Assembly (NCBI RefSeq): GCF_000445475.1 | Contig: NZ_AUPZ01000005.1 | Span: 124,001 to 188,000, forward strand | Direction of reading: 5' to 3' | Length of the DNA: 64,000 nt | Source: Sulfurimonas hongkongensis | Lineage (GTDB): Bacteria; Campylobacterota; Campylobacteria; Campylobacterales; Sulfurimonadaceae | Shown here: one piece after another, positions 25,528 to 35,439 of the stretch | Numbering within the stretch: the first letter of the stretch is position 1 | Layout: every line of letters begins with the position of its first letter | Notes under the pieces: generated by a model | The model's input: only the letters and a program-made list of their open reading frames with translations | The model's database searches: none | What the model was told of the DNA's origin: nothing | Made by a program: the position numbers and the translations under genes

Positions 25528-28521
25528 ATGTCACAAAATAGACTCTTTGAGTACTTCAAAACACAAAAAAAACAAGATTTAGAACTTCTGATTTGTCAAG
25601 ATGCTAAAGAAGCAGAAGCTCTTAGTAGTGTTGCAATATTTTTTAATCGCGAGGTTATAGTTTTCCCAGACTTTCGTGCTAGTTTTGGAGATGATTTAAG
25701 AGTATATACAGAAGAGCTTCATCAACTCTTTTTAGGGCTTAAAGAGTATTATGAAAAGAAGCAAAAGCCTCTTGTTATATCTCCACTAAAGACTCTTTTG
25801 TTTGAACTACCACACGCTTCACTCTTGCAAACAAAAACTATAGAATTTGGCTCAGATATTAATCTTAGTGGCTTTAAAGAGCAGATGCTGTTTTGGGGAT
25901 ATAGCTTTGTGGATATGGTTCAAGTCCAAGGAGAGATATCTTTTCGTGGTGATATTATAGATATCTATACGCCAGCCTCAAAACTCCCTGTTCGCATCTC
26001 TTTGTTTGATGAGACTATAGAGCAGATTAAGTACTTTGAGCTTGAATCTCAAAGAACACACAAAGAGGAGCTAGAGTGCATTGAGATAAGTCCAGCTTTT
26101 TACTCTTTAGATGAGAAAGGTTTTAATGCTCTTGATAAAAGAGTGAAGCTAAGTGAGTTTGACTCTTTGGTTAAAGATATCTCATCTCTAGGCTTTTGGT
26201 ATCTCCAAGATAGGGCTTCAAACTTTCTAACAAACAAAGTAGCAAAATTCTCAAGAAATCTTGACTCACTCTTAGTAGATGCCTATGCACTAAACAGTCC
26301 AACTGTTCCAAGAGAAGATTTTAACCTTGAGATTTTAGCATCTAGTGATGAGTTTAGAGAGGTGGTTGTAACGGATATACGCGCGCTACTAAAGGTTCAC
26401 AAAAACAAAAAAATAACCATCATCGCTGCAAATAAAGCCTTGATGAAGCAAGCAGGGCTTTTTAATTTTGATGGTATAAAAGAAGTTTATGCACCATATA
26501 TACTAAATGTTGTCTCAAAAGATGAGCTAATTATCTCACTAAACAAGCCAGAGAAGATTAGGCGAAGAAGAAAAAGTTCAATACTCCTAGATGATTTAAA
26601 GACTGGAGATTATGTTGTTCATGAAGACTATGGTGTGGGAATTTTTGAGAAGATTGAGCAGACTGAAATTTTAGGTGGCATAAAAGATTTTATAGTTATT
26701 AAGTATGTAGGCGATGATAAAATACTTCTGCCAGTTGAGAACTTAGACTTTATAGATCGATATATCGCATCAGGAGGTTCTACTCCTGTTCTTGACAGGC
26801 TTGGAAAAGGAAGTTTTGGTAAGCTAAAAGACAAAGTTAAAAAGCGACTTATGGAGATAGCAGGCGTGATAGTAAATACTGCTGCTGCTCGCGAGCTTAT
26901 AAAAGCACCTAAAATCTCTATAGATAAACAAGAACTAGAAGAGTTTCAAAAACTCTCAGGGTTTGATTATACTGATGACCAAACTAAGTCAATAGATGAG
27001 ATACTCTCCCAAATGGCTTCTGGGCATATTATGGATAGGCTTCTTAGCGGAGATGTGGGTTTTGGTAAGACTGAAGTGGCACTAAACACCATCTATGCAG
27101 CCTACAAATCAGGATTTCAATCAGCTTTTATAGTCCCAACTACACTGCTCTCAGCCCAGCACTTTCGCTCACTGCATGAGAGGTTTAGCACCCTTGGCAT
27201 CAAGTATGCAAAGCTAGATAGATTTGTAAGCACAAAAGATAAAAATGCCATCATTAAAGGACTAGCCTCTGGCGAGATAGATGCCGTTGTTGGAACTCAC
27301 GCGCTCTTTGGTTTAGCTTTTAAAAACTTAGGTGTAGTCATCATAGATGAAGAGCATAAGTTTGGAGTAAAGCAAAAAGAGAAGATAAAAGAGATTTATC
27401 ACAATGTACATCTTCTCTCAATGAGTGCAACTCCAATCCCTCGTTCACTAAATCAAGCACTAAGTTCCATCAAGACTATGAGTCAGCTACTAACTCCTCC
27501 GAGTGAGAGACAAGGAGTTAGAACCTTTGTAAAAGAGTATAATGACAAGCTTATAAAAGAGGTCATCATGCGTGAGCTTCGCCGTGGTGGACAGGTTTTT
27601 TATGTGCATAACAGCATTGACCATATGCCTATAAAACTAGGAGAGCTAAAAGCCCTTATGCCAGAACTTAGGATGCTAATGCTTCACTCTAAAATCTCAG
27701 CTATAGAGACTGAAAAAGAGCTTTTAAAGTTTGAAGCAAAAGAGTATGACCTAATGATAGCTACTTCTATAATAGAGTCAGGGATTCATATGCCAAATGT
27801 AAACACTATGATAGTTGATGGTGCAGATAGATTTGGAATAGCAGACTTGCACCAGCTTCGTGGCCGTGTTGGTCGTGGGCATAGCGAGGGTTTTGCTTAC
27901 TTTATCATTGAAAATAAAGAAAATCTTACAGATGAAGCAAAAAAACGACTTTTAGCACTTGAATCTAACTCATTTTTAGGAAGTGGTTCAGTGCTAGCTT
28001 ATCATGACTTAGAGATTAGAGGCGGAGGAAATTTAGTAGGAGATGCACAGAGTGGTCATATCAAAAATATAGGCTACTCTTTGTATATTAGAATGCTCGA
28101 AGATGCCATCAAAATCCTAAGTAACACAGTTGAGAGCCAAAGAGCAAAGGTAGATATTAAACTCACTATTTCAGCTTTTGTTTCAGATGAAGTTGTAAAA
28201 GAGGATAGACTTAGACTTGATCTATATAGGAGGCTTTCGCAATGTGAAGATTCTTTTGAGATTTACGAGATAGAAGAAGAGATGATGGATAGATTTGGAG
28301 AGTTAGACACTCCAACTAAGCAGTTTATAGAGTTAATGGTTATAAAGCTTCTTAGTTTGCAAATGAAGATAAAGAGTATTATGAATTATGGGCAAAACAT
28401 AACTATAACTTATCAAAATGACATCAAAGAGAGCATCAAATCTGCCTCAAAAGATGATGATGATATTATCAAAGCGACTCTTACTTATCTAAGAGGGTTA
28501 AAAAAGGAAACAAATATATGA
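25528..28521 (+). CDS. mfd: Transcription-repair coupling factor
   Basis: 997 residues, shorter than the ~1150 of E. coli, as usual in Campylobacterota. Order: degenerate UvrB-like N-terminus (FRGDIIDIYTPASKLPVRI), RNA-polymerase interaction domain (LKTGDYVVHEDYGVGIFEKI), then a RecG-like translocase with Walker A GDVGFGKTE, DEEH in VIIDEEHKFGVKQKEK, SATPIPRSL and QLRGRVGRG, and a C-terminal regulatory domain. It removes stalled RNA polymerase and recruits UvrA to lesions. Its stop overlaps the next start by 4 bases. Confidence 0.96.
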   Translation: MSQNRLFEYFKTQKKQDLELLICQDAKEAEALSSVAIFFNREVIVFPDFRASFGDDLRVYTEELHQLFLGLKEYYEKKQKPLVISPLKTLLFELPHASLLQTKTIEFGSDINLSGFKEQMLFWGYSFVDMVQVQGEISFRGDIIDIYTPASKLPVRISLFDETIEQIKYFELESQRTHKEELECIEISPAFYSLDEKGFNALDKRVKLSEFDSLVKDISSLGFWYLQDRASNFLTNKVAKFSRNLDSLLVDAYALNSPTVPREDFNLEILASSDEFREVVVTDIRALLKVHKNKKITIIAANKALMKQAGLFNFDGIKEVYAPYILNVVSKDELIISLNKPEKIRRRRKSSILLDDLKTGDYVVHEDYGVGIFEKIEQTEILGGIKDFIVIKYVGDDKILLPVENLDFIDRYIASGGSTPVLDRLGKGSFGKLKDKVKKRLMEIAGVIVNTAAARELIKAPKISIDKQELEEFQKLSGFDYTDDQTKSIDEILSQMASGHIMDRLLSGDVGFGKTEVALNTIYAAYKSGFQSAFIVPTTLLSAQHFRSLHERFSTLGIKYAKLDRFVSTKDKNAIIKGLASGEIDAVVGTHALFGLAFKNLGVVIIDEEHKFGVKQKEKIKEIYHNVHLLSMSATPIPRSLNQALSSIKTMSQLLTPPSERQGVRTFVKEYNDKLIKEVIMRELRRGGQVFYVHNSIDHMPIKLGELKALMPELRMLMLHSKISAIETEKELLKFEAKEYDLMIATSIIESGIHMPNVNTMIVDGADRFGIADLHQLRGRVGRGHSEGFAYFIIENKENLTDEAKKRLLALESNSFLGSGSVLAYHDLEIRGGGNLVGDAQSGHIKNIGYSLYIRMLEDAIKILSNTVESQRAKVDIKLTISAFVSDEVVKEDRLRLDLYRRLSQCEDSFEIYEIEEEMMDRFGELDTPTKQFIELMVIKLLSLQMKIKSIMNYGQNITITYQNDIKESIKSASKDDDDIIKATLTYLRGLKKETNI

Positions 28522-29327
28522 GAGTAGCTTTTATTGGCGATATAGTTGGACGTCCAGGGCGTGATATGATACAAAAATATCTAAAAAAGATAAGAGCTGA
28601 GTATGAGGTTGATTTTGTAATAGCAAACTATGAAAATGCATCTCATGGTTTTGGTTTAACTAAAAAAAATGCAGATGAATTAGTCTCTTTTGGTGTTGAC
28701 TCTATGACTGGTGGGAACCATACTTGGGATAAAAAAGAGATAGTACCACTACTGAGTACTCATGAGCTACTACGCCCTGATAACTACCCAGATGAAGTGG
28801 GTGGAACTGGATGTAAGGTTTATGAAGTAGCAGGGGAGCGTTTAGCTATTATAAATCTTATGGGACATTTTTGTATGCCACAAGTAGATAATGCTTTTAG
28901 AAAGGCTAAAGAGAGAGTAGCAGAGTTAAGAGCAGATGGAGTTAAAAATATTTTTATAGATTTTCATGCAGAAGCAACAAGTGAAAAAAGAGCGATGCTT
29001 ATGATGCTCAAAGGTGAAGTAAGCGCCATCATAGGAACGCATACTCATGTGGGTACAGATGACTTACAAATCGTAGAATCAACTGCATATTTAAGTGATA
29101 TAGGGCTTAGCGGATGTAGAGATAATGTTATAGGGATGGATAAAGAAGCACCTATAAAGCAGTTTTTAACTGGATTGAAATCACACTTTGATATACCAAA
29201 AAATTGTAAAAAGATACTTCAAATTGCCATCATGGATATAAACGATGGGAAATGTTTGAATGCTTTTAAGCTAAAATATTTTTGTGATGGACGTATTTTA
29301 AAGACTGAGGCTTGGGTAGAGTCTTAA
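28518..29327 (+). CDS. YmdB-family metallophosphoesterase
   Basis: 269 residues of the TIGR00282 family: RVAFIGDIVGRPGRDMI, VIANYENASHGFGLT, MTGGNHTWDKKEI, FIDFHAEATSEKRAM and IIGTHTHVGTDD contribute the two-metal site (Asp, Glu, Asn, His). Relatives are cyclic-nucleotide phosphodiesterases such as YmdB of Bacillus; the substrate here is not known. It is translationally coupled to mfd (ATGA) and ends 4 bases into the convergent small gene. Confidence 0.9.
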   Translation: MRVAFIGDIVGRPGRDMIQKYLKKIRAEYEVDFVIANYENASHGFGLTKKNADELVSFGVDSMTGGNHTWDKKEIVPLLSTHELLRPDNYPDEVGGTGCKVYEVAGERLAIINLMGHFCMPQVDNAFRKAKERVAELRADGVKNIFIDFHAEATSEKRAMLMMLKGEVSAIIGTHTHVGTDDLQIVESTAYLSDIGLSGCRDNVIGMDKEAPIKQFLTGLKSHFDIPKNCKKILQIAIMDINDGKCLNAFKLKYFCDGRILKTEAWVES

Positions 29328-29782
29328 GCAGTTATTTTGTAATAACTATCATTTGCTAAATAAGTGTTTACCATAGTGTGGCGAAGTTGTCTCTCTTGTG
29401 CAACTTGTAGCTCTGATGGCAGAGTTTTATCTATCTGTGGAGTTTGACTTTGGGTGATTTTTGGCTCTAAAAACAGAGAAAATAGTTTTGAATTTTCATC
29501 ATAAGCATCTTTTGCACTATTTAGGGTGTTTATTTTAGAAAACTTTTGAGTCTCTTTATCTTCAAAATCTTTTTGCATTTTTTGTTTGTTACTAAGCACT
29601 TTATAGTTTGAGATATAGTTTATAGGTAAACTCTGAGTGCTTTTTGACTCTAATGGAGTATGCTCTTTAGGTTTTGATTCAAAGGATTCACTAGAAGAAG
29701 ATACTCTCTTCTCTAACTTCTCAGTAGAACTCTTCTCGGTGGGATTTGTAGTTATGTAAGTATTATATGATTTAACAAACAT
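29324..29782 (-). CDS. Disordered small protein, hypothetical
   Basis: I do not recognise it. 152 residues, rich in Ser, Lys, Gln and Thr, with no membrane segment or Cys. Most of it appears disordered; only the C-terminus (LQVAQERQLRHTMVNTYLANDSYYKITA) looks folded and conserved-like. A minus-strand AGGGAGAG lies about ten bases before the ATG at 29782. It stands alone, converging with the YmdB-like gene. A flagellar or secretion accessory role is possible from composition but not supported. Confidence 0.65.
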   Translation of the reverse strand: MFVKSYNTYITTNPTEKSSTEKLEKRVSSSSESFESKPKEHTPLESKSTQSLPINYISNYKVLSNKQKMQKDFEDKETQKFSKINTLNSAKDAYDENSKLFSLFLEPKITQSQTPQIDKTLPSELQVAQERQLRHTMVNTYLANDSYYKITA

Positions 29783-29880
29783 AGCACTCTCCCTCTAACA
29801 AAATATACCCATTATAAGTCATTTTAGCTTACTAAATTCTTTTGCTAAATAATTTTCAACATAAATAAGATTTAATATAT

Positions 29881-30234
29881 TTAAGTTTTAAATTGCGATA
29901 GCTTCTCACTTAAAGCCAATGCATTGTTTTCTAGCCTTTTTATTTCTGTAGAAATAGTGTTACTACTGCTTATATTTTTTATAGTTTTCTCATTTATTTG
30001 ACAAATTTTATTTATTATATGATTAGTGCTTTCTCCTGTCTTATGAAGTGTATTTAAAGATATATTCATAGCTACAGTAGTTTCACCCATTGTTTTAACG
30101 GTTAATTCTACTTGGTCTTTAGCGTTTGAAGATACTTGCATCAAATTTTTTATATTTTTAGCATTATACATAATGTGATTTGAAACAGATAGACAATCTA
30201 CGGTAACCTTTTTGTAATCAAACCAAATCAACAT
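29881..30234 (-). pseudogene. Chemoreceptor (MCP) C-terminal remnant
   Basis: 117 residues. From IKNLMQVSSNAKDQVELTVK onward it reads as the last helix of a methyl-accepting chemotaxis protein signalling bundle: heptads with Gln, Glu and Thr, then NHIINKICQINEKTIKNIS and a coiled end. The signalling tip that binds CheA/CheW and the sensor half are absent, and the first ~15 residues (MLIWFDYKKVTVD) are unlike a receptor. It looks like the 3' remnant of a deleted receptor gene. It lies divergent to the response regulator, whose promoter region it borders. Confidence 0.65.
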
Positions 30235-30272
30235 TTTGCTACAATAATAAAATATTTTTTAAGGCAAGATAG

Positions 30273-30947
30273 ATGAGTGCTAAAATAGTTATCGTTGAAG
30301 ATGAAGAGGATTTACTAGAACTTCTTGAGTACACTCTAACAAAAGAGGGCTTTGAAGTTATAGGTTTTTTAAATACTAAAATAGTCACTCAAATACTGCT
30401 AGAAGAGGAGATAGACCTTCTTATTATGGATAGAAATCTACCCGGTATTGAGGGAAGTGAGTTTGTGTCACAGTTGCGAAGAGATGGCTTCTTAATACCT
30501 GTTATATATCTAAGTGCTAAAAATAGAGATGTAGATATAGAGGAGGGTTTTTTACGAGGTGCTGATGACTATATAACAAAACCTTTTAATATGAAAGAGC
30601 TTACTCTAAGAATCAAAGCGGTCCTAAAAAGAAGTAGTAGAAAATTTCAAGATTCAAAAATAACTCATAGAGACTTGAGCTTAGATAGTAGAACTAGAGA
30701 GGTATTTGTAGATAACAAAAAGGTAAGTGTAACTAAGTTAGAGTTTGATTTGCTCTATGAGTTTGTACTAAATAGTGGTAGTGTCTTAGAGCGTGATTAT
30801 CTACTTGAGAATGTCTGGAGAGATTCAGACGAGTATCAGTATAAAACTGTAAATGTGGCTATAAATCGTCTAAAAGAGAAGATAGATCCACAAAAGAAAA
30901 AAGACTACATTCAAACAGTTCGTGGAGTTGGATACAGACTGTGTTAA
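30273..30947 (+). CDS. OmpR/PhoB-type response regulator
   Basis: 224 residues. Receiver domain: acidic pair in IVIVEDEEDLLELL, phospho-acceptor D53 in LLIMDRNLPGIEG, Thr/Ser in YLSAKNRD and Lys in YITKPFNMKEL. A winged-helix domain follows (LSLDSRTREVFVDNKKVSVTK, then TVNVAINRLKEKIDP and IQTVRGVGYRLC). It would bind DNA as a dimer when phosphorylated by the kinase encoded next, which it overlaps by 7 bases. Target genes are unknown; ArsR/PhoB-like roles are typical in this phylum. Confidence 0.93.
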   Translation: MSAKIVIVEDEEDLLELLEYTLTKEGFEVIGFLNTKIVTQILLEEEIDLLIMDRNLPGIEGSEFVSQLRRDGFLIPVIYLSAKNRDVDIEEGFLRGADDYITKPFNMKELTLRIKAVLKRSSRKFQDSKITHRDLSLDSRTREVFVDNKKVSVTKLEFDLLYEFVLNSGSVLERDYLLENVWRDSDEYQYKTVNVAINRLKEKIDPQKKKDYIQTVRGVGYRLC

Positions 30948-32335
30948 AAATACATCAAATATTTATCATAAAATTTTTATTTCTTTTTGTAGGTACCCTT
31001 TTTGTAGCATCTTTGATCGGCTATATGACTCTAAAATCAACAATCATAAATCATAATGAAAAAAATCTTCAAAACTCGATATCTCTGATAGAACTAGAGT
31101 TGCAAAATATAGAAAACTTGCAAGAGTATGCCACAAAGGTGAGCCAAACAACAGAGTTAAGAGTAACAATGATAGATAAAGATGGCAAAATCATTGCAGA
31201 GTCTTTAGCAGATGAGTCGACCATGGACAACCATAGTTCAAGATATGAGATTTTACATGCAGATAGAGACTCTTTTGCACATGCAATAAGATACTCTAAG
31301 ACATTAAAAGTTGACTTTTTATATGTAGCAAAAGCAGTAAAATATAGAGATAGTTCAATCTATATAAGACTCTCTATGCGTTTAGATACGATTATGAGTG
31401 AGTTCTACTCTTTGTACTCAAAGCTCTTTTTACTCTTTTTGGTTGTTGTTGTTTTGGCTTTTTATATCTCAAAGAGAATGAGTGAGAAAGTGCTTTTAGA
31501 TATAGCACAAATCACAAACTATTTGGATGAAATATCTAGTAAAAACTATAAAGCTGTCATAAAAATAAAGTATTTTTATGAATTTTTACAGATATCTTTG
31601 ATGCTAAAAAATCTTGTTAAAAAACTTCACTCAAGAGAGAGGCAAAAAAGAAAATATACTGCAAAACTTAGACTAATAAACAAGCAAAGAAACGATATGC
31701 TCTCTGCTATCTCTCATGAGTTTAAAAATCCTATAGCTGCTATAATTGGCTATGCACAAACACTACAAGAAGATGAAGATATAGACTCTAAAATAAGACA
31801 AAAATTTTTGGGCAAAATCAACTCAAATGCAGATAAAATAACACAGATGATAGATCGTCTAGCTCTGTCTATAAAGCTTGACAACGATGACTTGAAGATG
31901 CAAAGAAGCTCTTTTGATATCAAAGAGTTATGTCAAGAAGTTGTCTCTAATCTCTTGCTTAAATACAAAGACAGGAAGATATCTCTTGATGTAAAAAGCC
32001 TTATAGTAGATGCAGATAAAACTATGATAGAGTTAGTTCTTATAAACCTTATTGACAATGCTTTGAAGTACTCTAGTGATGAAGTAAAAGTCATCTTAGA
32101 TGGAAATAATTTGCAAGTTATTGATAAAGGCATAGGGATACAAGAGAAGCATATAGATAAGATAACTTCAAAGTTTTATAGAGTGAACAAAAACTCTTGG
32201 GATAACTCTATGGGTATAGGTTTGGCGATGGTTAAATATATACTCAAGCTGCACAAATCTAAACTAGTTATAGAGTCTAGATTTGCTAAGGGCTCACTAT
32301 TTAGTTTTTCTATAAAAGAGATGTTGAAAAAATAG
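30941..32335 (+). CDS. Sensor histidine kinase partner of the upstream regulator
   Basis: 464 residues from GTG 30941. Two transmembrane helices (~7-29 and ~160-178) enclose a ~130-residue periplasmic sensor. A HAMP-like linker leads to the HisKA motif AISHEFKNPIAAIIGYAQ (H259) and an HATPase domain with N-box NLIDNALKYS, G1 VIDKGIGI and G2 GIGLAMVKYI. The kinase core is complete. The sensor resembles PhoR-like periplasmic PAS folds but its ligand cannot be read from sequence. Confidence 0.92.
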   Translation: MLKIHQIFIIKFLFLFVGTLFVASLIGYMTLKSTIINHNEKNLQNSISLIELELQNIENLQEYATKVSQTTELRVTMIDKDGKIIAESLADESTMDNHSSRYEILHADRDSFAHAIRYSKTLKVDFLYVAKAVKYRDSSIYIRLSMRLDTIMSEFYSLYSKLFLLFLVVVVLAFYISKRMSEKVLLDIAQITNYLDEISSKNYKAVIKIKYFYEFLQISLMLKNLVKKLHSRERQKRKYTAKLRLINKQRNDMLSAISHEFKNPIAAIIGYAQTLQEDEDIDSKIRQKFLGKINSNADKITQMIDRLALSIKLDNDDLKMQRSSFDIKELCQEVVSNLLLKYKDRKISLDVKSLIVDADKTMIELVLINLIDNALKYSSDEVKVILDGNNLQVIDKGIGIQEKHIDKITSKFYRVNKNSWDNSMGIGLAMVKYILKLHKSKLVIESRFAKGSLFSFSIKEMLKK

Positions 32336-32407
32336 CAAATTGCCATATATTTATAGGTTTGTTTTTTCTTTGGTTATATTTTTACTACTTATTTAGTAGG
32401 AGAAAAT

Positions 32408-32620
32408 ATGCGAGACTTTCATGGAGTTATAGAAGCCCTAAAGTTCTACTTAGCAAAAGATAAAAAAACAAAAATCTTAGATAAAGATGTGGCTACTGCA
32501 CTAAAAATGACTCAAGCAAACTTTGCAACCACAAAACGAAGAAATTCAACCCCTTACAAAAATGTATTGGAATTTTGCAAGGATAAAGATCTTTGTTGTG
32601 GAGAGGTTTTTTTTGATTAA
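32408..32620 (+). CDS. Small HTH (CI-repressor-like) protein
   Basis: 70 residues behind AGGAGA. The sequence HGVIEALKFYLAKDKKTKIL, then DVATALKMTQANFATTKRRNS, matches the bacteriophage-CI-repressor-type helix-turn-helix: a catalogue of short helices with an ALKMTQANFAT recognition region. Two Cys (DLCCGEVFF) end it. There is no oligomerisation domain. It stands alone between the histidine kinase and the convergent dnaX, with two bases between stops. It could be a phage-derived or housekeeping transcription factor. Confidence 0.7.
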   Translation: MRDFHGVIEALKFYLAKDKKTKILDKDVATALKMTQANFATTKRRNSTPYKNVLEFCKDKDLCCGEVFFD

Positions 32621-32621
32621 G

Positions 32622-34271
32622 CTATATTTTTGACTGTATGGTTATCTTTGTAGCTTCAAAAAGTTCTATGGCTTTTTGTACCATCGGCTCATCTTGTATA
32701 GATGAGCTATCTATCTCTTTTGTATCTTGTCCAGATGATGAGCAGGAAGTTACACAGCTAGCACTTCCTCCTATCTCAGCATCTTCTATCATAGAAGTGC
32801 TTTGCTCATACTCTTCTTTCTCTTCTAGGGTTTCATTTTTTTTTTGAGTTATCTCTTTAGTGCAAGGTTCGTGCTTTATCTTTGTCTCAAAACCAAAGGT
32901 CTCACGCACAAGTTGTTTTATGACTGAAAAACCATGAGTCAAGACTTTTTTGCACTCTGTATCTGCACAACTCTCCCATGTCAGAGTTTCATCAATATAA
33001 GAAACAAAGCTAATAGACTCTTCAAAGCAGGTTCCAAGATCTGCATTTCTATCTTTTATGCTCTGTTTTAATTCATCAAACATCTTAAGTGAAAGATTTG
33101 GGAGTTTTTCTTTAGTTTGAGTCTCTTGTTCTGGTTTGATGTCTTGTGATGGTGGCTCACTTATATCTTCTTTAACACTTGAGATTTGAGGTCTTTGTAT
33201 CTCTTTTTGCAAAGACTCTATCATCTGGTCAACCTCTTTAATGCGGAGAGCTTCAACCATCTTAAAAAAGATTAAAGAGAGAACAAAAGAGCCATCAGCG
33301 TTGATGCTAAAGAGATATTTTGAGTCGCTTAAAATCCTAAAAAATCTCTCTATTACTAGAGTAGAGAACAAAGCATCTTGGTTGTACATTCTCTCTTTTA
33401 AATAGGCTATTAGCTCATCTACAACCATCTCAGCTTCATAATCTTCTAGTATCTTAGTAAATTCAACAAGCCTTGCATAGTCTTTTGCAAAAACTGCACT
33501 AAATAAATCCATGATAAACTTAGGATCCACTAGTCCCAACATATCTGTAACAGTATTTACATCAACATGGTTTTTAGAATAGATGATGGCTTGATCAAGC
33601 AGAGTTAAAGTGTCTCTTAGACTTCCATTTCCACTTCTTGCGAGTATTTCAAGAGCATCATTTTCATACTCTATCTCTTCAAGATTTAAGATGTGTGCTA
33701 TGTGGTCTACTATTTTTTTAGTGGCAATGGACTTAAATCTAAAATGTTGAGTACGGCTAAGTATGGTAGCTGGAAGTTTTAGTGGGTCTGTTGTTGCTAG
33801 GATGAACTTCACATAACTAGGAGGTTCTTCAAGAGTCTTCAAAAGGGCGTTAAAAGCCTCTTTTGTGAGCATATGAACTTCATCTATAATAAATATTTTA
33901 AACCTTGCAGATGCCGGTTTATACTTAGTTTGCTCTATGAGATCTCTTATGTCATCAATCTTTCTAGAAGATGCAGCATCCATTTCAACTATATCCATAT
34001 GGCGGTTTTCTAGAGCTAAAATGCAGTTTTGACAGACTCCACAAGGGTTGTGTGAGATGCCATTTTCACAAATGAGCGCTTTTGCAAAGATGCGAGCTGT
34101 TGAAGTCTTTCCGCTTCCCCTTAGTCCTGAGAAAAGGTAAGCATGAGAGAGTCTTTTTGAATCAAGTGCTAAAGAGAGAGTTTGAGAAATAGTCTCTTGG
34201 CCTATAAGCTCATCAAAGTTTGATGGTCGATACTTTCTTGCTAATACTTCCAAAGACTCTTTCACATACAA
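32622..34271 (-). CDS. dnaX: DNA polymerase III subunit gamma/tau
   Basis: 549 residues. AAA+ clamp-loader domain: LARKYRPSNFDELIGQE, Walker A GLRGSGKTSTARIFAK, zinc-binding Cys (CENGISHNPCGVCQNC), Walker B IFIIDEVHML and sensor-1 ILATTDPLKLPATILSR. A helical collar follows, then a poorly conserved C-terminal tau-like part rich in Glu and Ser. It loads the beta clamp in the replisome. No slippery frameshift heptamer was obvious, so a separate short gamma form is not suggested. Confidence 0.94.
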   Translation of the reverse strand: MYVKESLEVLARKYRPSNFDELIGQETISQTLSLALDSKRLSHAYLFSGLRGSGKTSTARIFAKALICENGISHNPCGVCQNCILALENRHMDIVEMDAASSRKIDDIRDLIEQTKYKPASARFKIFIIDEVHMLTKEAFNALLKTLEEPPSYVKFILATTDPLKLPATILSRTQHFRFKSIATKKIVDHIAHILNLEEIEYENDALEILARSGNGSLRDTLTLLDQAIIYSKNHVDVNTVTDMLGLVDPKFIMDLFSAVFAKDYARLVEFTKILEDYEAEMVVDELIAYLKERMYNQDALFSTLVIERFFRILSDSKYLFSINADGSFVLSLIFFKMVEALRIKEVDQMIESLQKEIQRPQISSVKEDISEPPSQDIKPEQETQTKEKLPNLSLKMFDELKQSIKDRNADLGTCFEESISFVSYIDETLTWESCADTECKKVLTHGFSVIKQLVRETFGFETKIKHEPCTKEITQKKNETLEEKEEYEQSTSMIEDAEIGGSASCVTSCSSSGQDTKEIDSSSIQDEPMVQKAIELFEATKITIQSKI

Positions 34272-34395
34272 CTCCAGATTTGATTTAGGAAGAGTTTAAC
34301 ATCTAAAGGGTTAAATTATGATTTAAAAAGAATCTTTATAGGAGATTTTAAAGCAAGCGATGATAGAATTTCATTATCACAATTGAGAGTATGAG

Positions 34396-35439
34396 ATGAA
34401 TGTAAAGAGTAGAAATATTGCAGTTGTAAACTTTATAGGTGTTATTGAAGAGCGTAATGCTAGGCTGATACAAAGTTTGATAGTCTCTAAGTTAGAGATG
34501 TATAAAGAGCAGAAGATAAAAGCCATTTTAGTCTCTTTTAAGAGTGCTGTATATAAGGAAAACTCTAAAGGTTTAGCCTCCTTAATAAAAATCTTAGATG
34601 CACTAGCTAGAAGTACTGGACTTAGTATTGCCATTATTGACTATGATATTGAACTTTTTAAAATACTAAAAAGAGTAGCAAAAGGTACAAAAGTAAAACT
34701 CTTTAAAAATGAAAATGTTGCGACTCTTTTTTTAGATCCAAAAGTATATAAAAAAACTATTTGTGTTTTAGTTTATGATGAAGATGAGCAAAACTCAAAA
34801 GACTTGGCATCTGAACTTTCAAAGTATGGTTACTCTGTTATTCGTGCAAAAGATTCAAAAGAGTTTCAAGAGAGGATGAATGAGAAAGCACACGATATTA
34901 TTATCACTCAAAGTGCTTTAAATGAAAAAATCAACAAAGAGGTTGAGTCAAAAAACAAGCTACTTCTATCTAAGAAACTTATAGTTAATCTTCCTGTGTT
35001 TATGGACACTGCAGTTGAGACTCTTGTCTCTTTTACAGGACTTCAAGCACAAAAATCAGCTCACAGTATAAAAGGTTTTGATACAGGTATAGATGTAGAT
35101 AATATCTGTGCAGTTATGCACTTTAAAGGTGATTTAGAGGGATTTTTCACACTTGTGTTTCCAAAAAGCTTAGCTATTATAGCATTAGAATCACTTTTAG
35201 GTGAGAAGATTAGCGATAATGATATGGATACGCTAAGAGATGGAGTAGGTGAGTTTTGTAACATCATAACAGGTTCTACAAAGACCGCTTTTGATAAAAA
35301 AGATATAAAAATCTTGTTTGATCTTCCAAAGACTTACAACTCTTTAAAAGCAACTCAAGGACATATTGGCGAAAATAATGGTGTTTGGATAGATATGCAA
35401 CTAGCCGATAAGCCTTTTTATATGTTTATAACAAAATAA
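34396..35439 (+). CDS. CheX-type phosphatase-like protein with STAS-like and receiver-like domains
   Basis: 347 residues in three parts. Residues ~1-115 resemble a STAS or anti-anti-sigma fold (NIAVVNFIGVIEERNARLIQ, IKAILVSFKSAV, LDALARSTGLSIAII). Residues ~118-195 are receiver-like (CVLVYDEDEQNSKDLASELSKYGY, AHDIIITQSAL) but lack the canonical phospho-Asp context. Residues ~200-347 match CheX/CheC-like proteins (MHFKGDLEGFFTLVFPKSLA, DGVGEFCNIITGSTKTAF, where the E..N pair acts on CheY-P). It probably works with the CheV/CheA/CheW proteins at 53-57 kb. Its TAA stop is also the first base of a repeat element. Confidence 0.8.
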   Translation: MNVKSRNIAVVNFIGVIEERNARLIQSLIVSKLEMYKEQKIKAILVSFKSAVYKENSKGLASLIKILDALARSTGLSIAIIDYDIELFKILKRVAKGTKVKLFKNENVATLFLDPKVYKKTICVLVYDEDEQNSKDLASELSKYGYSVIRAKDSKEFQERMNEKAHDIIITQSALNEKINKEVESKNKLLLSKKLIVNLPVFMDTAVETLVSFTGLQAQKSAHSIKGFDTGIDVDNICAVMHFKGDLEGFFTLVFPKSLAIIALESLLGEKISDNDMDTLRDGVGEFCNIITGSTKTAFDKKDIKILFDLPKTYNSLKATQGHIGENNGVWIDMQLADKPFYMFITK

